Source: JAFARE01 sp963777285 (GTDB taxonomy: Bacteria; Chloroflexota; Dormibacteria; Aeolococcales; Aeolococcaceae). Taken from it: a stretch of DNA of 64,000 nucleotides. Below are positions 51,046-61,200 of the stretch, in pieces. The stretch's first letter is position 1. Every line of letters begins with the position of its first letter. The stretch is from NCBI GenBank assembly GCA_963777285.1, contig CAVZPR010000002.1, forward strand, positions 186,001 through 250,000. Direction: 5' to 3'. A model generated the notes under the pieces. That model was not told where the DNA came from. It searched no databases and saw only the letters and a program-made list of their open reading frames with translations. Made by a program: the position numbers and the translations under genes.

Positions 51046-52497
51046 CTCGTCGAGTGCCGCGGCGAGTGGCGTGCTGGGGTCGAAGATCACGTAGTTCACG
51101 CCGTAGTGGTTGAGGATCGCCTGCCAGTCGGGCTGCAGCGACGTCACGTCCATGTACTGGTAAAGGTACGAATCACCGGTGAGTGTCGGGTCTCCGAGTG
51201 CGAACACCGCGCGTGAGCGCTGCGGGTAGAAACGCCACACGAGGTATCCGGTCCATCCGTCGTCGTTGAACATGCGCGTGCCCACGCCGGGGTGCGCCGC
51301 CAGCCAGTCGGACGCCGCCACCGGGAAGTTGGCACGTGTGGCTGCGGCCTGGTCGGCGAGCGCACCGCGCACGAACACGGCGACGCCGATGACGGCGATG
51401 ACCAGTCCTCCTGCCGCAAGCAGGCGCAGGTCGGCGCGCCGCTCCCGCAGCCAGGGGCCGATGCGCCGATCCAGACCCAGCTTGTACCAGGCGTCGCCGT
51501 ACGACCAGGCGATGACCGGCGTCGCAGCCGCCAGGAAGATGGCGATGTTGCGCAGCGCGAAGAGCGCCATGAACAGCGTGGCCACGACGAAGAGGAACTG
51601 GTGCAGGCGGGGCCGGTGGAAGATGAGACCGACGGCCAGCAGCAGGATCGCGGCCTCGAACGGAACCATGCGCAGCTGATGGAAGTCGGGCGCCTGCCAC
51701 TCCGTGACGAAGAGGGGCAGCGCCTTGCTCGTTTGCGTCGTCCAGATGTATCCGTACAGCGACGGCCCGAACGGCGTCACCAGACCCGCGAGCAGCGTCA
51801 GCACGACGACGATGCCCAGGCCGCGCGCCGCCGCGAGGTGGCGGCGCTGGGAGCGGTCGAGCAGCCACAGGATCAGCTCCGAGACCGCCGCTATGGCCAC
51901 CAGGAATGGACCGAAGACGAATCCGGCGTGCATGTTGGCCCAGAGCACGACGGCGATCGGCAGGTAATAGATGGCGCGCGAGCCCCGGGTCAGATAGCGG
52001 TCGACGAGGTAGAGCGTCAGGCACGCGCCCGTGAACGTCACCGTCTGCGAGCGTGGACCCCAGATGCCAACGCCGACGGCGGCGCCGAGCAGCAGCGCAA
52101 GGGCCGTGATCGCCGGTGGCGTCGGTCGCTGCCGAATCCGCAGCAGAATCAGCACGAATCCGAGCGCGATCAGCGCGCCGAAGCCCAGGCTGACCGCGCC
52201 CATGCCGTCGATGAAGTTGAGCAGCCCGTACATCAGCAGCTCGGTGCCGTACTCGTGGTCGACCCACGTCTTGCTGTTGAGCGTGTACGTGAAGATCTCG
52301 TGGCGCGGCAGCCCCCGCATGTCCACGATCACCTGGGCGGTGCGGAGGTGGGAGAAGAAGTCGGGGTCACCACCGCGGCGGATGACCAGCGGCAGCATCA
52401 GCACGAACGCCAGCGCGATCAGCAGGTTGCCGGTGGTGAACCAACCTCGTGCTCGCTCCGGCAGCGACGGTGTCTGGCGCGGCGGGACTGCTTGCAT
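50980..52497 (-). CDS. Polytopic membrane protein, GT-C-like (paralogue B)
   Basis: A 505-residue paralogue of the convergent gene. It shares the external motif GGDPDFFSHLRTAQVI, then TWVDHEYGTELLMYGL, the same helix pattern, and the C-terminal domain (TRMFNDDGWTGYLVWRFYPQ, YGVNYVIFDPSTPLAAALDE) ending DIWVRRSA. The two genes point tail to tail with 66 bases of overlap. A TATACT at 52531-52536 (minus strand) is a likely -10 with a 33-base leader. asnB is divergent 100 bases away. Confidence 0.75.
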   Translation of the reverse strand: MQAVPPRQTPSLPERARGWFTTGNLLIALAFVLMLPLVIRRGGDPDFFSHLRTAQVIVDMRGLPRHEIFTYTLNSKTWVDHEYGTELLMYGLLNFIDGMGAVSLGFGALIALGFVLILLRIRQRPTPPAITALALLLGAAVGVGIWGPRSQTVTFTGACLTLYLVDRYLTRGSRAIYYLPIAVVLWANMHAGFVFGPFLVAIAAVSELILWLLDRSQRRHLAAARGLGIVVVLTLLAGLVTPFGPSLYGYIWTTQTSKALPLFVTEWQAPDFHQLRMVPFEAAILLLAVGLIFHRPRLHQFLFVVATLFMALFALRNIAIFLAAATPVIAWSYGDAWYKLGLDRRIGPWLRERRADLRLLAAGGLVIAVIGVAVFVRGALADQAAATRANFPVAASDWLAAHPGVGTRMFNDDGWTGYLVWRFYPQRSRAVFALGDPTLTGDSYLYQYMDVTSLQPDWQAILNHYGVNYVIFDPSTPLAAALDESPGWQRVYSDDIADIWVRRSA

Positions 52498-52530
52498 TCT
52501 CAGGATCGTCGAGCTCGAACCGGGCGCAGT

Positions 52531-52536
52531 ATAGCC
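52531..52536 (-). promoter_or_regulatory. -10 (TATACT) of membrane paralogue B
   Basis: Minus-strand TATACT, 33 bases before the ATG at 52497. Confidence 0.4.
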
Positions 52537-52586
52537 AGCGTTCGCCGCACGCCCATGCCACGGGTCACCGGTGCTGAAATCCCCGC

Positions 52587-52592
52587 TACACT
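52587..52592 (+). promoter_or_regulatory. -10 (TACACT) of asnB, leaderless spacing
   Basis: TACACT, then six bases, then GTG 52599. The predicted transcription start is the start codon itself. Confidence 0.6.
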
Positions 52593-52598
52593 CGACGC

Positions 52599-54440
52599 GT
52601 GTGCGGCATCGCGGGGATGACCGGATCGAATCGCGGCCTGCTCGAGCGAATGCTCGAGGTGATGATCCATCGTGGACCTGACGGCGCCGGGATGGAGGTC
52701 AACGAGCACGCGTCGCTGGGCATGCGGCGCCTGGCCATCGTCGACATCGCGGGCGGCGACCAGCCGCTGTACAGCGGCGACGGCGCTCTCTGCCTCGTGT
52801 TCAACGGTGAGATCTACAACGCGACGCAGCTGCGCCGCGAGCTCGAGTCCCGCGGCCACACCTTCACCACCGACCACTCGGACACCGAGGTCGTGCTGCG
52901 TGGCTACGAGGAATGGGGCCGCGACGTCGTCACACACCTCATCGGCATGTTCGCCTTCGCCATCTGGGATGGGCGGTCGACGGAGCTGTTCCTGGCGCGT
53001 GACCGCCTGGGGATCAAGCCGCTGTACTACGTGCACGCTCCTGACCGCCTGCTGTTTGCCTCCGAGATCAAGGCACTGCTCCAGGACGAAGCGGTGCCGC
53101 GTGCGCCCGACCTGGCGGTGCTGCACCGCTTCCTCATGTTCAGGGTGCACGACGCCACCGAAGACACGTTCTTCGCCGGGATCAAGCGTCTGATGCCAGG
53201 CCACACGATGGTGGTCGGCGGCGACGGGGCGCCGCGCATCGCGCGCTACTGGTCGCCGCCGGTCAACGTCGAGTTCCAGTCGCGGCGACCCGACGCCGAT
53301 TACGCGGAGGAGTTCGCCGCGCTGTTCGACAGGGTGGTGCAGCGTCACCTGATCGCCGACGTGCCGATCGGGGTGCCGCTGTCCGGCGGGCTCGACTCCA
53401 GCGGCGTGGCGACCACCATCGCGCACCTCATGCGCGAGGGCACGGACCTGCACACGGACGGCGTGCTGCACACGTTCTCGGCGCTGTACCCCGGGCAGTG
53501 GATCGACGAGAGCGACTTCATCCACGAGGTCGAGCGCCACATCCACAGCACGCCGCACTACACGTATCCCGATGTCGAGGCGTTCTGGAACGAGATGTCC
53601 GAGTGGATGTGGTTCCAGGAGGAACCGACCATCGCCACGGCTCCGTACGCGTACTACTGCGTCTACCGCATCGCGCGCGAGCACGTGAAGGTGATGCTCT
53701 CGGGCAACGGGGGCGACGAGCTCCTGGCCGGATACATCCCATACTTCCGCGCGTACCTGACGTCGGCATTCGACCAGCGTCACCTGCTCGCCGGGGCGCG
53801 CGAGACGATCCGGGGCTTCGACCTCTACCGCGGGTACCTCGGCGACCTGCTGCGCAGCCGCTTGCACGTGGGCCGGCGCATGCTGCAGCCGCGCCCCCTG
53901 CTCGCCTCGCGCAACGGGCACGCCGACCGCGTCGCCTACAGCGCCAGCCGCAACCTCAACCGCCGCCTGGCTGACGACGTCCTCGCCTACTCGACCCCGA
54001 ACCTGCTGCGCTACGAGGACAAGAACTCGATGGCCTTCTCCATCGAGGCGCGCGTCCCCTTCCTGGACCACGAGCTGGTGGAGTTCATCTTCGGCCTACC
54101 CATCGACCAGAAGATCAAAGGCGGTTGGAACCGCGCCGTCTACCGCCACGCGATGAAGGGCCGGATTCCGGACAAGAACCGGTTGCGGCGCAAGAAGATC
54201 GGATTCTCCAATCCGGAGTACGCCTGGCTGCGCGCGCGCGCCCCCGGAATCCGCGAGATCTTCGCCTCTCGCGAGTGCCGCGAGCGGGGACTGTACGACA
54301 CCGCGGCGCTGCTGGCCGCGTTCGACTCGTGGTTGCGCGGCGCACCGGGGGACGGGCTCATCTTCTGGCGCATCCTGGTGAGCGAGATGTGGATGCGCCG
54401 CTACGTCGACGAGCCGGTGGCCGTCCGTGCCGCCGTCTGA
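52599..54440 (+). CDS. asnB: Asparagine synthase (glutamine-hydrolysing)
   Basis: A 613-residue class II amidotransferase. Cys2 of MCGIAGMTGSN is the glutaminase nucleophile after Met removal; RGPDGAGMEVNE and FNGEIYNATQLRRELE belong to the GATase domain. The synthetase domain has the pyrophosphatase loop GVPLSGGLDSSGVATT near residue 265 and LSGNGGDELLAGYIPY. It may make free asparagine or amidate a cell-surface precursor, as surface-glycan asnB homologues do. The CofE-like gene overlaps its 3' end. Confidence 0.94.
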   Translation: MCGIAGMTGSNRGLLERMLEVMIHRGPDGAGMEVNEHASLGMRRLAIVDIAGGDQPLYSGDGALCLVFNGEIYNATQLRRELESRGHTFTTDHSDTEVVLRGYEEWGRDVVTHLIGMFAFAIWDGRSTELFLARDRLGIKPLYYVHAPDRLLFASEIKALLQDEAVPRAPDLAVLHRFLMFRVHDATEDTFFAGIKRLMPGHTMVVGGDGAPRIARYWSPPVNVEFQSRRPDADYAEEFAALFDRVVQRHLIADVPIGVPLSGGLDSSGVATTIAHLMREGTDLHTDGVLHTFSALYPGQWIDESDFIHEVERHIHSTPHYTYPDVEAFWNEMSEWMWFQEEPTIATAPYAYYCVYRIAREHVKVMLSGNGGDELLAGYIPYFRAYLTSAFDQRHLLAGARETIRGFDLYRGYLGDLLRSRLHVGRRMLQPRPLLASRNGHADRVAYSASRNLNRRLADDVLAYSTPNLLRYEDKNSMAFSIEARVPFLDHELVEFIFGLPIDQKIKGGWNRAVYRHAMKGRIPDKNRLRRKKIGFSNPEYAWLRARAPGIREIFASRECRERGLYDTAALLAAFDSWLRGAPGDGLIFWRILVSEMWMRRYVDEPVAVRAAV

Positions 54441-55137
54441 CACCGCAGCGGCGTCTGCCGCGCGCAGCAGCGTGAGCGTCGGGGACCACGACTACGATCG
54501 CCTGCTGGTGCGGACGCACCTGGTGCACGTCAAGGAGCCGCTGTTCGACGTGCTGCGCACCTACGTGACGCCGCTGGCCAGACCGGGCGACTTCCTCGTG
54601 CTCTCGGAGAAGTTCGTCACCATCACGCAGGGACGGGTGATCCATCGGTCGCTGGTCAAGCCCGGCCTGCTGGCGAAGCTCATCGTCAAGGGCGTCACGC
54701 CGCTGAAGGACGACATCGGCTTCTCCGACCCGGCAAAGATGCAGATCGCCATCTTTCGTGCCGGGTGGCTGCGCATGTTCGCGGCCATGGTCGTCGGCGG
54801 CGCCACGCGCCTGCTGCTCGGACGCCGCGGCGACTTCTACCGGATCGCCGGCAATCGCGTGTCAGAGATCGACGGCTTCAGCCCGCACACGATCCGGCCC
54901 TTCAACGAGTTCGCCATGCTGGGGCCGGAGGATCCGCCACGCGACGCTCAGGAGATCGAGGACGGCCTCGGCTGGCCGGCGATCATCGTCGACGCCAACA
55001 ACGTCAACGTGAAGGTCCTGGGCATGAGCCGCGGCGTGCCCCTGACGGCCGCCGAGGCGCGACTGGCGGTGCTCGACAATCCCTTTGGGCAGGAGGACGA
55101 GCGCACCCCGATCGTGGTGATGCGGCGCGTCAGCTGA
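54427..55137 (+). CDS. CofE-like F420-0:gamma-glutamyl ligase family protein
   Basis: A 236-residue protein with the PF01996-type core: VRTHLVHVKEPLFDVLRTYV, GDFLVLSEKFVTITQGRVI, ATRLLLGRRGDFYRIAGNR and AIIVDANNVNVKVLGMS. Classical CofE adds glutamates to F420-0 with GTP. Single-domain relatives of unknown substrate are common, so F420 synthesis is not proved. The GTG lies 14 bases inside asnB, so an amide/ligase pair is cotranscribed. Confidence 0.82.
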   Translation: MPPSDTAAASAARSSVSVGDHDYDRLLVRTHLVHVKEPLFDVLRTYVTPLARPGDFLVLSEKFVTITQGRVIHRSLVKPGLLAKLIVKGVTPLKDDIGFSDPAKMQIAIFRAGWLRMFAAMVVGGATRLLLGRRGDFYRIAGNRVSEIDGFSPHTIRPFNEFAMLGPEDPPRDAQEIEDGLGWPAIIVDANNVNVKVLGMSRGVPLTAAEARLAVLDNPFGQEDERTPIVVMRRVS

Positions 55138-56947
55138 CGCTGACGCCGTCGAACGTCACGGTGCACAGCGCGGACGCGTTGTGCGACGTCACCATCAGCC
55201 CCGCGAGCAGTGGCGAGGAGCCGAAGGCGAGCGTGTGGCCCGACCCCTTGACCACGGTCCACGTGACCCCGTCGGGCGACGTGTATGCCTTGAACGTGGT
55301 GCCCGTGAGGGTGATGCGCAGGTACGCGGGAACGGCGCCGCTGAGGCCGGCGGCTTGTGACGTCGAACCGCCCTGCTTGCCGCGGTACTGCACGGCGATG
55401 CCGTTGCCCGGCGTGACGAAGACCTGATAGTCGGGCGATCCCGCCTTGGTGCTGGCGCGAAGCATCACGCCGGCCTTCGCCCACGAGCTGGTGTTGGTCT
55501 GTGACGTGACGTGCGCGGTGATGCTGCCACCGCCGCTGAGCGGCTGGTAGTCGTACTGGAACTGGTCGGCTGTTCCCCAGATGTCGCCTCCGCCGCCTTG
55601 GACGGTCCACGCGCCGCCATTGGTGGTGGCGCCACCGGCCAGCGCGGGGCTGCCGACATCCGCGCACGTCCACCCCGCCGCGCAGACGCTGCTCGCCGTC
55701 ACCGACACCGTGTCAAAGGTCACGGTGCCCAGCTCCGAGCTGTTGTGCGACGTCACCATCAGACCGGCGAGCAGCGGCGAGGACCCGAAGGCGATGGCGC
55801 GCGCGGCGCCGCTCACCGCCGTCCAGGCGCTGCCATCCGGCGACGTGTACGCGTTGAAACCGGTGCCCGAGACGGTGACCTCGAGATACGCCGGCACGGC
55901 GCCGCCGACGTCCACCGCTTGCGACGTGGTGCCGCCCTGCGTGGTGCGGTACTGCACCGCGATGCCGTTGCTGGGCGTGACGAAGATCTGGTAGTCCGGC
56001 GAGCCCGGGTCGCTGCTGGCGCGCAGCATCACCCCGGCCTTGGCCCACGTGCTCGTGTTGCTCTGCGAGGTGACGTGGGCGGCGACGCTGACCGCTCCGC
56101 CGGCCGGCTGCCAGTCGTACTGGAAGCTGTCCGCGGTGCCGAAGACGTCGCTGCCGCCCCCCTGCACGCTCCACACGCCGTTGCTCTCGGACGCGCTCCC
56201 CGGCGGAGACGGTGCGCCGATGTCGGCGCAGGTCCAGCCCGTCGCGCATGTGCCTGCGACGGTGTACACGGAGAGATTGGTGATGCTGTGGGATCCGGTG
56301 CCGTTGTTGGCGCTGGCGCAGTCGAACCCCAGCCCGCCAGGCGTGCTCGCCGCGAAGCTGTCGGTGTAGTCGATGATCAGCGACCCGTTGACGTACACGC
56401 GGTACCGTGGCGACGTGTCGACCACGACGAAGTGAAAGGTCGCGCCGCTGCCCAGGTTGGGCACCGACACCAGCGGCCCTTCGTTGTTGTAGTTGGGGTC
56501 ACGCAGCGTGACGGTGTCCGCCGCGAAGTCGATGTGCAGGTGACGATGGTCGCCACCGCTGCCCTCGAAGTAGAACCCCGACTGGTAGCCGCCGCTGAGG
56601 CTCGCCGCGCTGACGTCGTATTCGGCCCAGATGGCGGCCGGCTCCGAGACGGACCAGTTCTTGACCGAGGCGATCATCTTGGAGCCGGCGCTGCCGACGG
56701 TGCAGACGAGCGTCGACTTCGAGTCGCCGGTGAGTGTCGCGTCGCTGCCCACCAGCGTCTGGTTGAACGACGCGGGGTCGAAGTCGGTCGCGTAGAGCAG
56801 GCTGCCCCGAGATGGATCGGCGCCGGCGGTGGCAGCGCCACGCGCAGCCGCGGGGGCGGCGTCAGCGTGCGGCGCCGGCAGCGCCATCGCGGCGACCACA
56901 ACGGCCGGCGCGAGCGTGCGCAGCCACAACCCCCCTCGGTGTCTCAC
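55130..56947 (-). CDS. Secreted protein with tandem DUF1349-like beta domains
   Basis: A 605-residue exported protein. GTG 56947 follows a GGGAGAGG Shine-Dalgarno and gives a signal peptide (LRTLAPAVVVAAMALPAPH). The first domain (about 45-230) is a LamG/concanavalin-like fold (IWAEYDVSAASLSGGYQSGF, YRVYVNGSLIIDY). Two near-identical beta-sandwich repeats of about 175 residues follow, each with GWTCAD, WAKAGVMLRAS, PDYQ and LLAGLMVTSHN, the pattern of DUF1349-like carbohydrate-binding modules. A cell-surface or extracellular sugar-binding role is inferred. The stop overlaps cofE convergently. Confidence 0.82.
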   Translation of the reverse strand: MRHRGGLWLRTLAPAVVVAAMALPAPHADAAPAAARGAATAGADPSRGSLLYATDFDPASFNQTLVGSDATLTGDSKSTLVCTVGSAGSKMIASVKNWSVSEPAAIWAEYDVSAASLSGGYQSGFYFEGSGGDHRHLHIDFAADTVTLRDPNYNNEGPLVSVPNLGSGATFHFVVVDTSPRYRVYVNGSLIIDYTDSFAASTPGGLGFDCASANNGTGSHSITNLSVYTVAGTCATGWTCADIGAPSPPGSASESNGVWSVQGGGSDVFGTADSFQYDWQPAGGAVSVAAHVTSQSNTSTWAKAGVMLRASSDPGSPDYQIFVTPSNGIAVQYRTTQGGTTSQAVDVGGAVPAYLEVTVSGTGFNAYTSPDGSAWTAVSGAARAIAFGSSPLLAGLMVTSHNSSELGTVTFDTVSVTASSVCAAGWTCADVGSPALAGGATTNGGAWTVQGGGGDIWGTADQFQYDYQPLSGGGSITAHVTSQTNTSSWAKAGVMLRASTKAGSPDYQVFVTPGNGIAVQYRGKQGGSTSQAAGLSGAVPAYLRITLTGTTFKAYTSPDGVTWTVVKGSGHTLAFGSSPLLAGLMVTSHNASALCTVTFDGVSVS

Positions 56948-57046
56948 GGCGCCTCTCCCCCACTCTGATCCGCAGCCTGGACGCTGCCCACGAGCCACTC
57001 TACGAGAGGGCACCACCCGGGTCAAGCACGCCGGATGCTTCCAGCC

Positions 57047-57721
57047 TCAGCGATCGGGGTGAAAAGGCTGCAGGTGCTCGACGTCCTCCGGTGTCAGGTT
57101 GGCGAACAGGGCGAGGTCGTCGCTGCGATCGAGGAAGCGCACCTGCAGGACCACGTCGGAGTGGAAGAAGCCCTCCGGCTTGACGACGATGCCCACCAGC
57201 TCTCCGCCTTCCACGAGCACGTCCCGCACCTCGCCGAGGCGGCGCCCGGTGCGGCCCAGCATGACGTGCTCCCCGGCGCGGATCTCCAGTTCGCCGGGCT
57301 GCTTCGCCGCCGTCTCGGTGAGAGGGCGCACCCAGGGCGTCTGGCCGAACTCGGCGGCGATGGAGCGGAACTCGTCGCCCGCCTCCGGAGGCCCGTATCG
57401 ATACGAGAGGTATGGCGGCAGGGCCCGCACCTGCGCCGCAGTGAGCGTGAGGTCGACCCGCTCGCGCGTCGCGCCTGCCAGCGCGGAGAGTGGCACCACG
57501 ACGTCGGGACACATGAGCGCCGATCCAGGTGCCAGGGCATGCCCGGAGAAGTGCCGCGTCTCCTCGATGACCAGCTCGCGGAGGTCGAAGCTCTCCCCGT
57601 CGACGATCACCCGGTGCAGCGTGCCCACGTGCACTCCGTCTGCCGTGTAGGCGTGGGCTCCCGGGTGCAGGTCCGCGGAGGACGGCGCCGGCGCGGCGGG
57701 CTCCTGCTCGTCCTGTGGCAT
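57047..57721 (-). CDS. PRC-barrel domain protein
   Basis: A 224-residue cytosolic protein. Two PRC-barrel-like halves are visible: AYTADGVHVGTLHRVIVDGE with LRELVIEETRHFSGHALA, and MLGRTGRRLGEVRDVLVEGG with LVGIVVKPEGFFHSDVVL. PRC-barrels bind RNA or membrane-associated partners in very different systems, so no role is given. A TAGCTT lies seven bases before the ATG. It is divergent from the P450 gene. Confidence 0.82.
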   Translation of the reverse strand: MPQDEQEPAAPAPSSADLHPGAHAYTADGVHVGTLHRVIVDGESFDLRELVIEETRHFSGHALAPGSALMCPDVVVPLSALAGATRERVDLTLTAAQVRALPPYLSYRYGPPEAGDEFRSIAAEFGQTPWVRPLTETAAKQPGELEIRAGEHVMLGRTGRRLGEVRDVLVEGGELVGIVVKPEGFFHSDVVLQVRFLDRSDDLALFANLTPEDVEHLQPFHPDR

Positions 57722-57728
57722 GGCCGTG

Positions 57729-57734
57729 AAGCTA
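57729..57734 (-). promoter_or_regulatory. -10 (TAGCTT) of the PRC-barrel gene, leaderless spacing
   Basis: TAGCTT on the minus strand, seven bases before ATG 57721, with no Shine-Dalgarno. Confidence 0.45.
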
Positions 57735-57787
57735 CCATCCCCCGGCAGCGATGCCTCATTTCCCGAACACCAGGCGGAGTTCCCGGT

Positions 57788-59074
<1,287 letters not shown>

Positions 59075-59085
59075 GCGCCAGGCGG

Positions 59086-59952
59086 TCAGTCCGGCCGCGG
59101 CACCCCGATGGGGTTGGGGTACGTCAGACCTCCCGGCGCCTCCAGCCGGGCCGCAAGCGTGAGCAGCGACGCGAACAACCGCTCGCGGCTGCCGGCGTCG
59201 ATGTCGTCCCAGGTGGCCGCGGCAAGCCGGTCGGTGTCCGCCTCGATGGCGACGCGCTGCTCGCGTCCCGCAGCGGTGAGCCGCCCGTCGCCGTCGAGTG
59301 TGCCGGCGTCACGCAGGCGCTCTGCGGCGCCTTGCCACTCCTCCTCCGACCAGCCGCGGAAACTGCGCATGGTGGGGGCGTCGACAGCGCCGGCGCCCGC
59401 GACCGCCGTGACCAGCGCGTCGAGCCCGGTGACGCCGCGCACCGTGAGGGCCGCGACGTGACCCTCGAAGCGATGCTCCCGGAGCAGCGTGCAAGCGTGC
59501 CAGAGGGCCAGGTGCGGCTCGGCCGGCACTGGGAGCGCGGCATGCGCCGCGAAGAGTGGACGGCCGTCTGGGGACAGGCTGCCGGCGACGTCGAGCAGGA
59601 GCGCGGCGGAGTCCCGCACCACTTGGGACGTCGCGGCCTCGCCCCACAAACGGCGCAATGCGGCATCCGCAGCCTCGAGGCGGGCGGTCAGTGCACGTTG
59701 TGGCGTCGAGAAGCTCCAGGCGTCCGGGATGGCGCGACGCACCATCAGCGGATGGAAGCTGTGGAAGGCGGCGATCACCACCTCCGGGCCGACAGCACCC
59801 ATCGCCGCCGACCGCGACGCGAAGTAGCCCATCCAGCCGCCGCGCAGGCCCGCCGCCTTGAATCGCTCACCGGACTCCGGCGCGAAATACACGATCGCGT
59901 GGACGGGCTCGAAGAGCGTCCACGCGCGGCGCGCCGTGCTATCCGGTGACAT
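59086..59952 (-). CDS. SCO6745-family protein
   Basis: A 288-residue helical protein with the SCO6745 pattern: RRAWTLFEPVHAIVYFAPE at the N-terminus, GYFASRSAAMGAVGPEVVIA, and a C-terminal winged-helix-like half (MRSFRGWSEEEWQGAAERL, LTAAGREQRVAIEADTDRL). Members are common in actinobacteria and relatives and have no known function. ATG 59952 follows a GGAGGT Shine-Dalgarno. It ends 11 bases from the convergent P450. Confidence 0.8.
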   Translation of the reverse strand: MSPDSTARRAWTLFEPVHAIVYFAPESGERFKAAGLRGGWMGYFASRSAAMGAVGPEVVIAAFHSFHPLMVRRAIPDAWSFSTPQRALTARLEAADAALRRLWGEAATSQVVRDSAALLLDVAGSLSPDGRPLFAAHAALPVPAEPHLALWHACTLLREHRFEGHVAALTVRGVTGLDALVTAVAGAGAVDAPTMRSFRGWSEEEWQGAAERLRDAGTLDGDGRLTAAGREQRVAIEADTDRLAAATWDDIDAGSRERLFASLLTLAARLEAPGGLTYPNPIGVPRPD

Positions 59953-60177
59953 CGCGTACCTCCGGCGAGAGTCGCTGTCCGCTGCGCCGCGGCCGCGGAC
60001 GATGCTAGGCCAGGGGCGCAGATCCGTCCACCGGTGCACGCTCGACAGTCATGTGCTGAGCGGGCTGCAGGTCGCCGAACCTTTGTTCATCGGGCCCCGC
60101 TCTGCCGGCGGCGGCAAGATATGGGCGACGGGCGCTTCCGGCGCTCTCGCGCAGGGAGGCCCGGTCACACGCAAGAA

Positions 60178-60208
60178 AAGGGGACGCTCCTGTGCGGAGC
60201 GTCCCCTT
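60178..60208 (-). terminator. Intrinsic terminator of the secreted-protein gene ending at 60224
   Basis: A perfect 13-bp stem (60178-60190 with 60196-60208, five-base loop), followed on the minus strand by TTTTCTT. It lies 16 bases beyond the stop. In the rest of the gap between 59953 and 60177 I see nothing. Confidence 0.9.
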
Positions 60209-60223
60209 CAGCTGCAACCGCTG

Positions 60224-61084
60224 TCAGGCGCGGGCGAACTTGACGGCAGGGATGTAGTAGGGCGGGTTGTTGTCACTGTTTACTGACCAGCAGGCGCTGC
60301 TCGGCGAGTCGAGGCGGAACACGCTGGTCCCGGCGGCGCCACCGTCGCAGTACTCGCTGCCCTGCGAGCTGTACTGCCACACCGTGCCCGGGTTGGGATC
60401 GCTGCCCGCGGTGAGGTCGGTGGGATCCTGGCTCAGGCCGATGTTGAGCGAGTCGTATCCGCAGCCACCGGAGCTGCCGTAGCACGACGCGCCCTCACCG
60501 ATCGGGTTGTACCCGTAGTGGGTGGTGTTGTAGGCGATGCCGAACACGATGTTGGTGCTCGGCAGGTTGGTGTTGAACGCGAAGCTGATGTTCACCGCCT
60601 TGCCGTTGAAGCAGCTGTGCAGGGTGGAGTCCCACCACTCACCCGCCTGGCTGTTGAAGCAGTGCGCGTAGCTGGCCGAGGGACGGTACGGGATGTTGAA
60701 GGGCTTGGTGACGGATGCGATGAGGCTCCCCGGCACGTCGCTGTTCGGAGCCGGCGCGTTGTAGATGTTGAACGTGATCGTCTCCGCGAACTTCGACCCC
60801 GACGCCGAATGGCAGTCACCCGTGTTCCAGTGGCCCGTCTGGCAGCCCCACGAGCTCATGGTCACCGTCACCTTCGAAAGGTGCGTTCCCGTCAGGGTGA
60901 CCTGATTGCCGAACTCGTTGAAGGCGTACGCCTCCGCGCCCACGCTGGGGATGTTGCCGACTGCGGACGGGGTGACCGCGCTGTTGTACAGCGGGCCTGT
61001 GGCCGCCTCCGCGGTCGTCACCGGGAGCACCAGCGCGATGAGCGTTGCCACACCCGCTGCTATGGGTAGCAGTCTTCGATACAT
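60224..61084 (-). CDS. Secreted cysteine-containing protein
   Basis: A 286-residue protein not recognised. The signal peptide (residues 1-27, cleavage after AEA) is clear. The mature part is rich in Ser, Thr, Asn and Tyr with eight or more cysteines in pairs (SSWGCQTGHWNTGDCHSASG, HCFNSQAGEWWDSTLHSCF), which suggests disulfide-bonded extracellular beta domains. A GGGAGGT Shine-Dalgarno precedes the ATG, and an intrinsic terminator follows. It is next to the WxL-like genes and may belong to the same surface structure. Confidence 0.75.
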   Translation of the reverse strand: MYRRLLPIAAGVATLIALVLPVTTAEAATGPLYNSAVTPSAVGNIPSVGAEAYAFNEFGNQVTLTGTHLSKVTVTMSSWGCQTGHWNTGDCHSASGSKFAETITFNIYNAPAPNSDVPGSLIASVTKPFNIPYRPSASYAHCFNSQAGEWWDSTLHSCFNGKAVNISFAFNTNLPSTNIVFGIAYNTTHYGYNPIGEGASCYGSSGGCGYDSLNIGLSQDPTDLTAGSDPNPGTVWQYSSQGSEYCDGGAAGTSVFRLDSPSSACWSVNSDNNPPYYIPAVKFARA

Positions 61085-61123
61085 CTGACGACCTCCCTGA
61101 TGAGGTTGACGTCTGCCTATCCG

Positions 61124-61129
61124 ATTCTA
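61124..61129 (-). promoter_or_regulatory. Candidate -10 (TAGAAT) of the secreted-protein gene
   Basis: TAGAAT on the minus strand about 40 bases before the ATG, with a weak -35. Confidence 0.35.
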
Positions 61130-61200
61130 AGAACGTGTACCTCGGCCCACAGCGGCCGCTTGCCGAGTTCGACGCGTTCTACGAGAGATCGACGGTCAGA

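Noticed and set aside
54427..55137. Proof of F420 biosynthesis
   Set aside because: Only a single-domain CofE-like gene is present, with no cofC, cofD or fbi partner in the window.
59953..60177. Riboswitch or small RNA in the gap before the terminator
   Set aside because: I compared it by eye with c-di-GMP, c-di-AMP and cobalamin switch cores on both strands and found no match.
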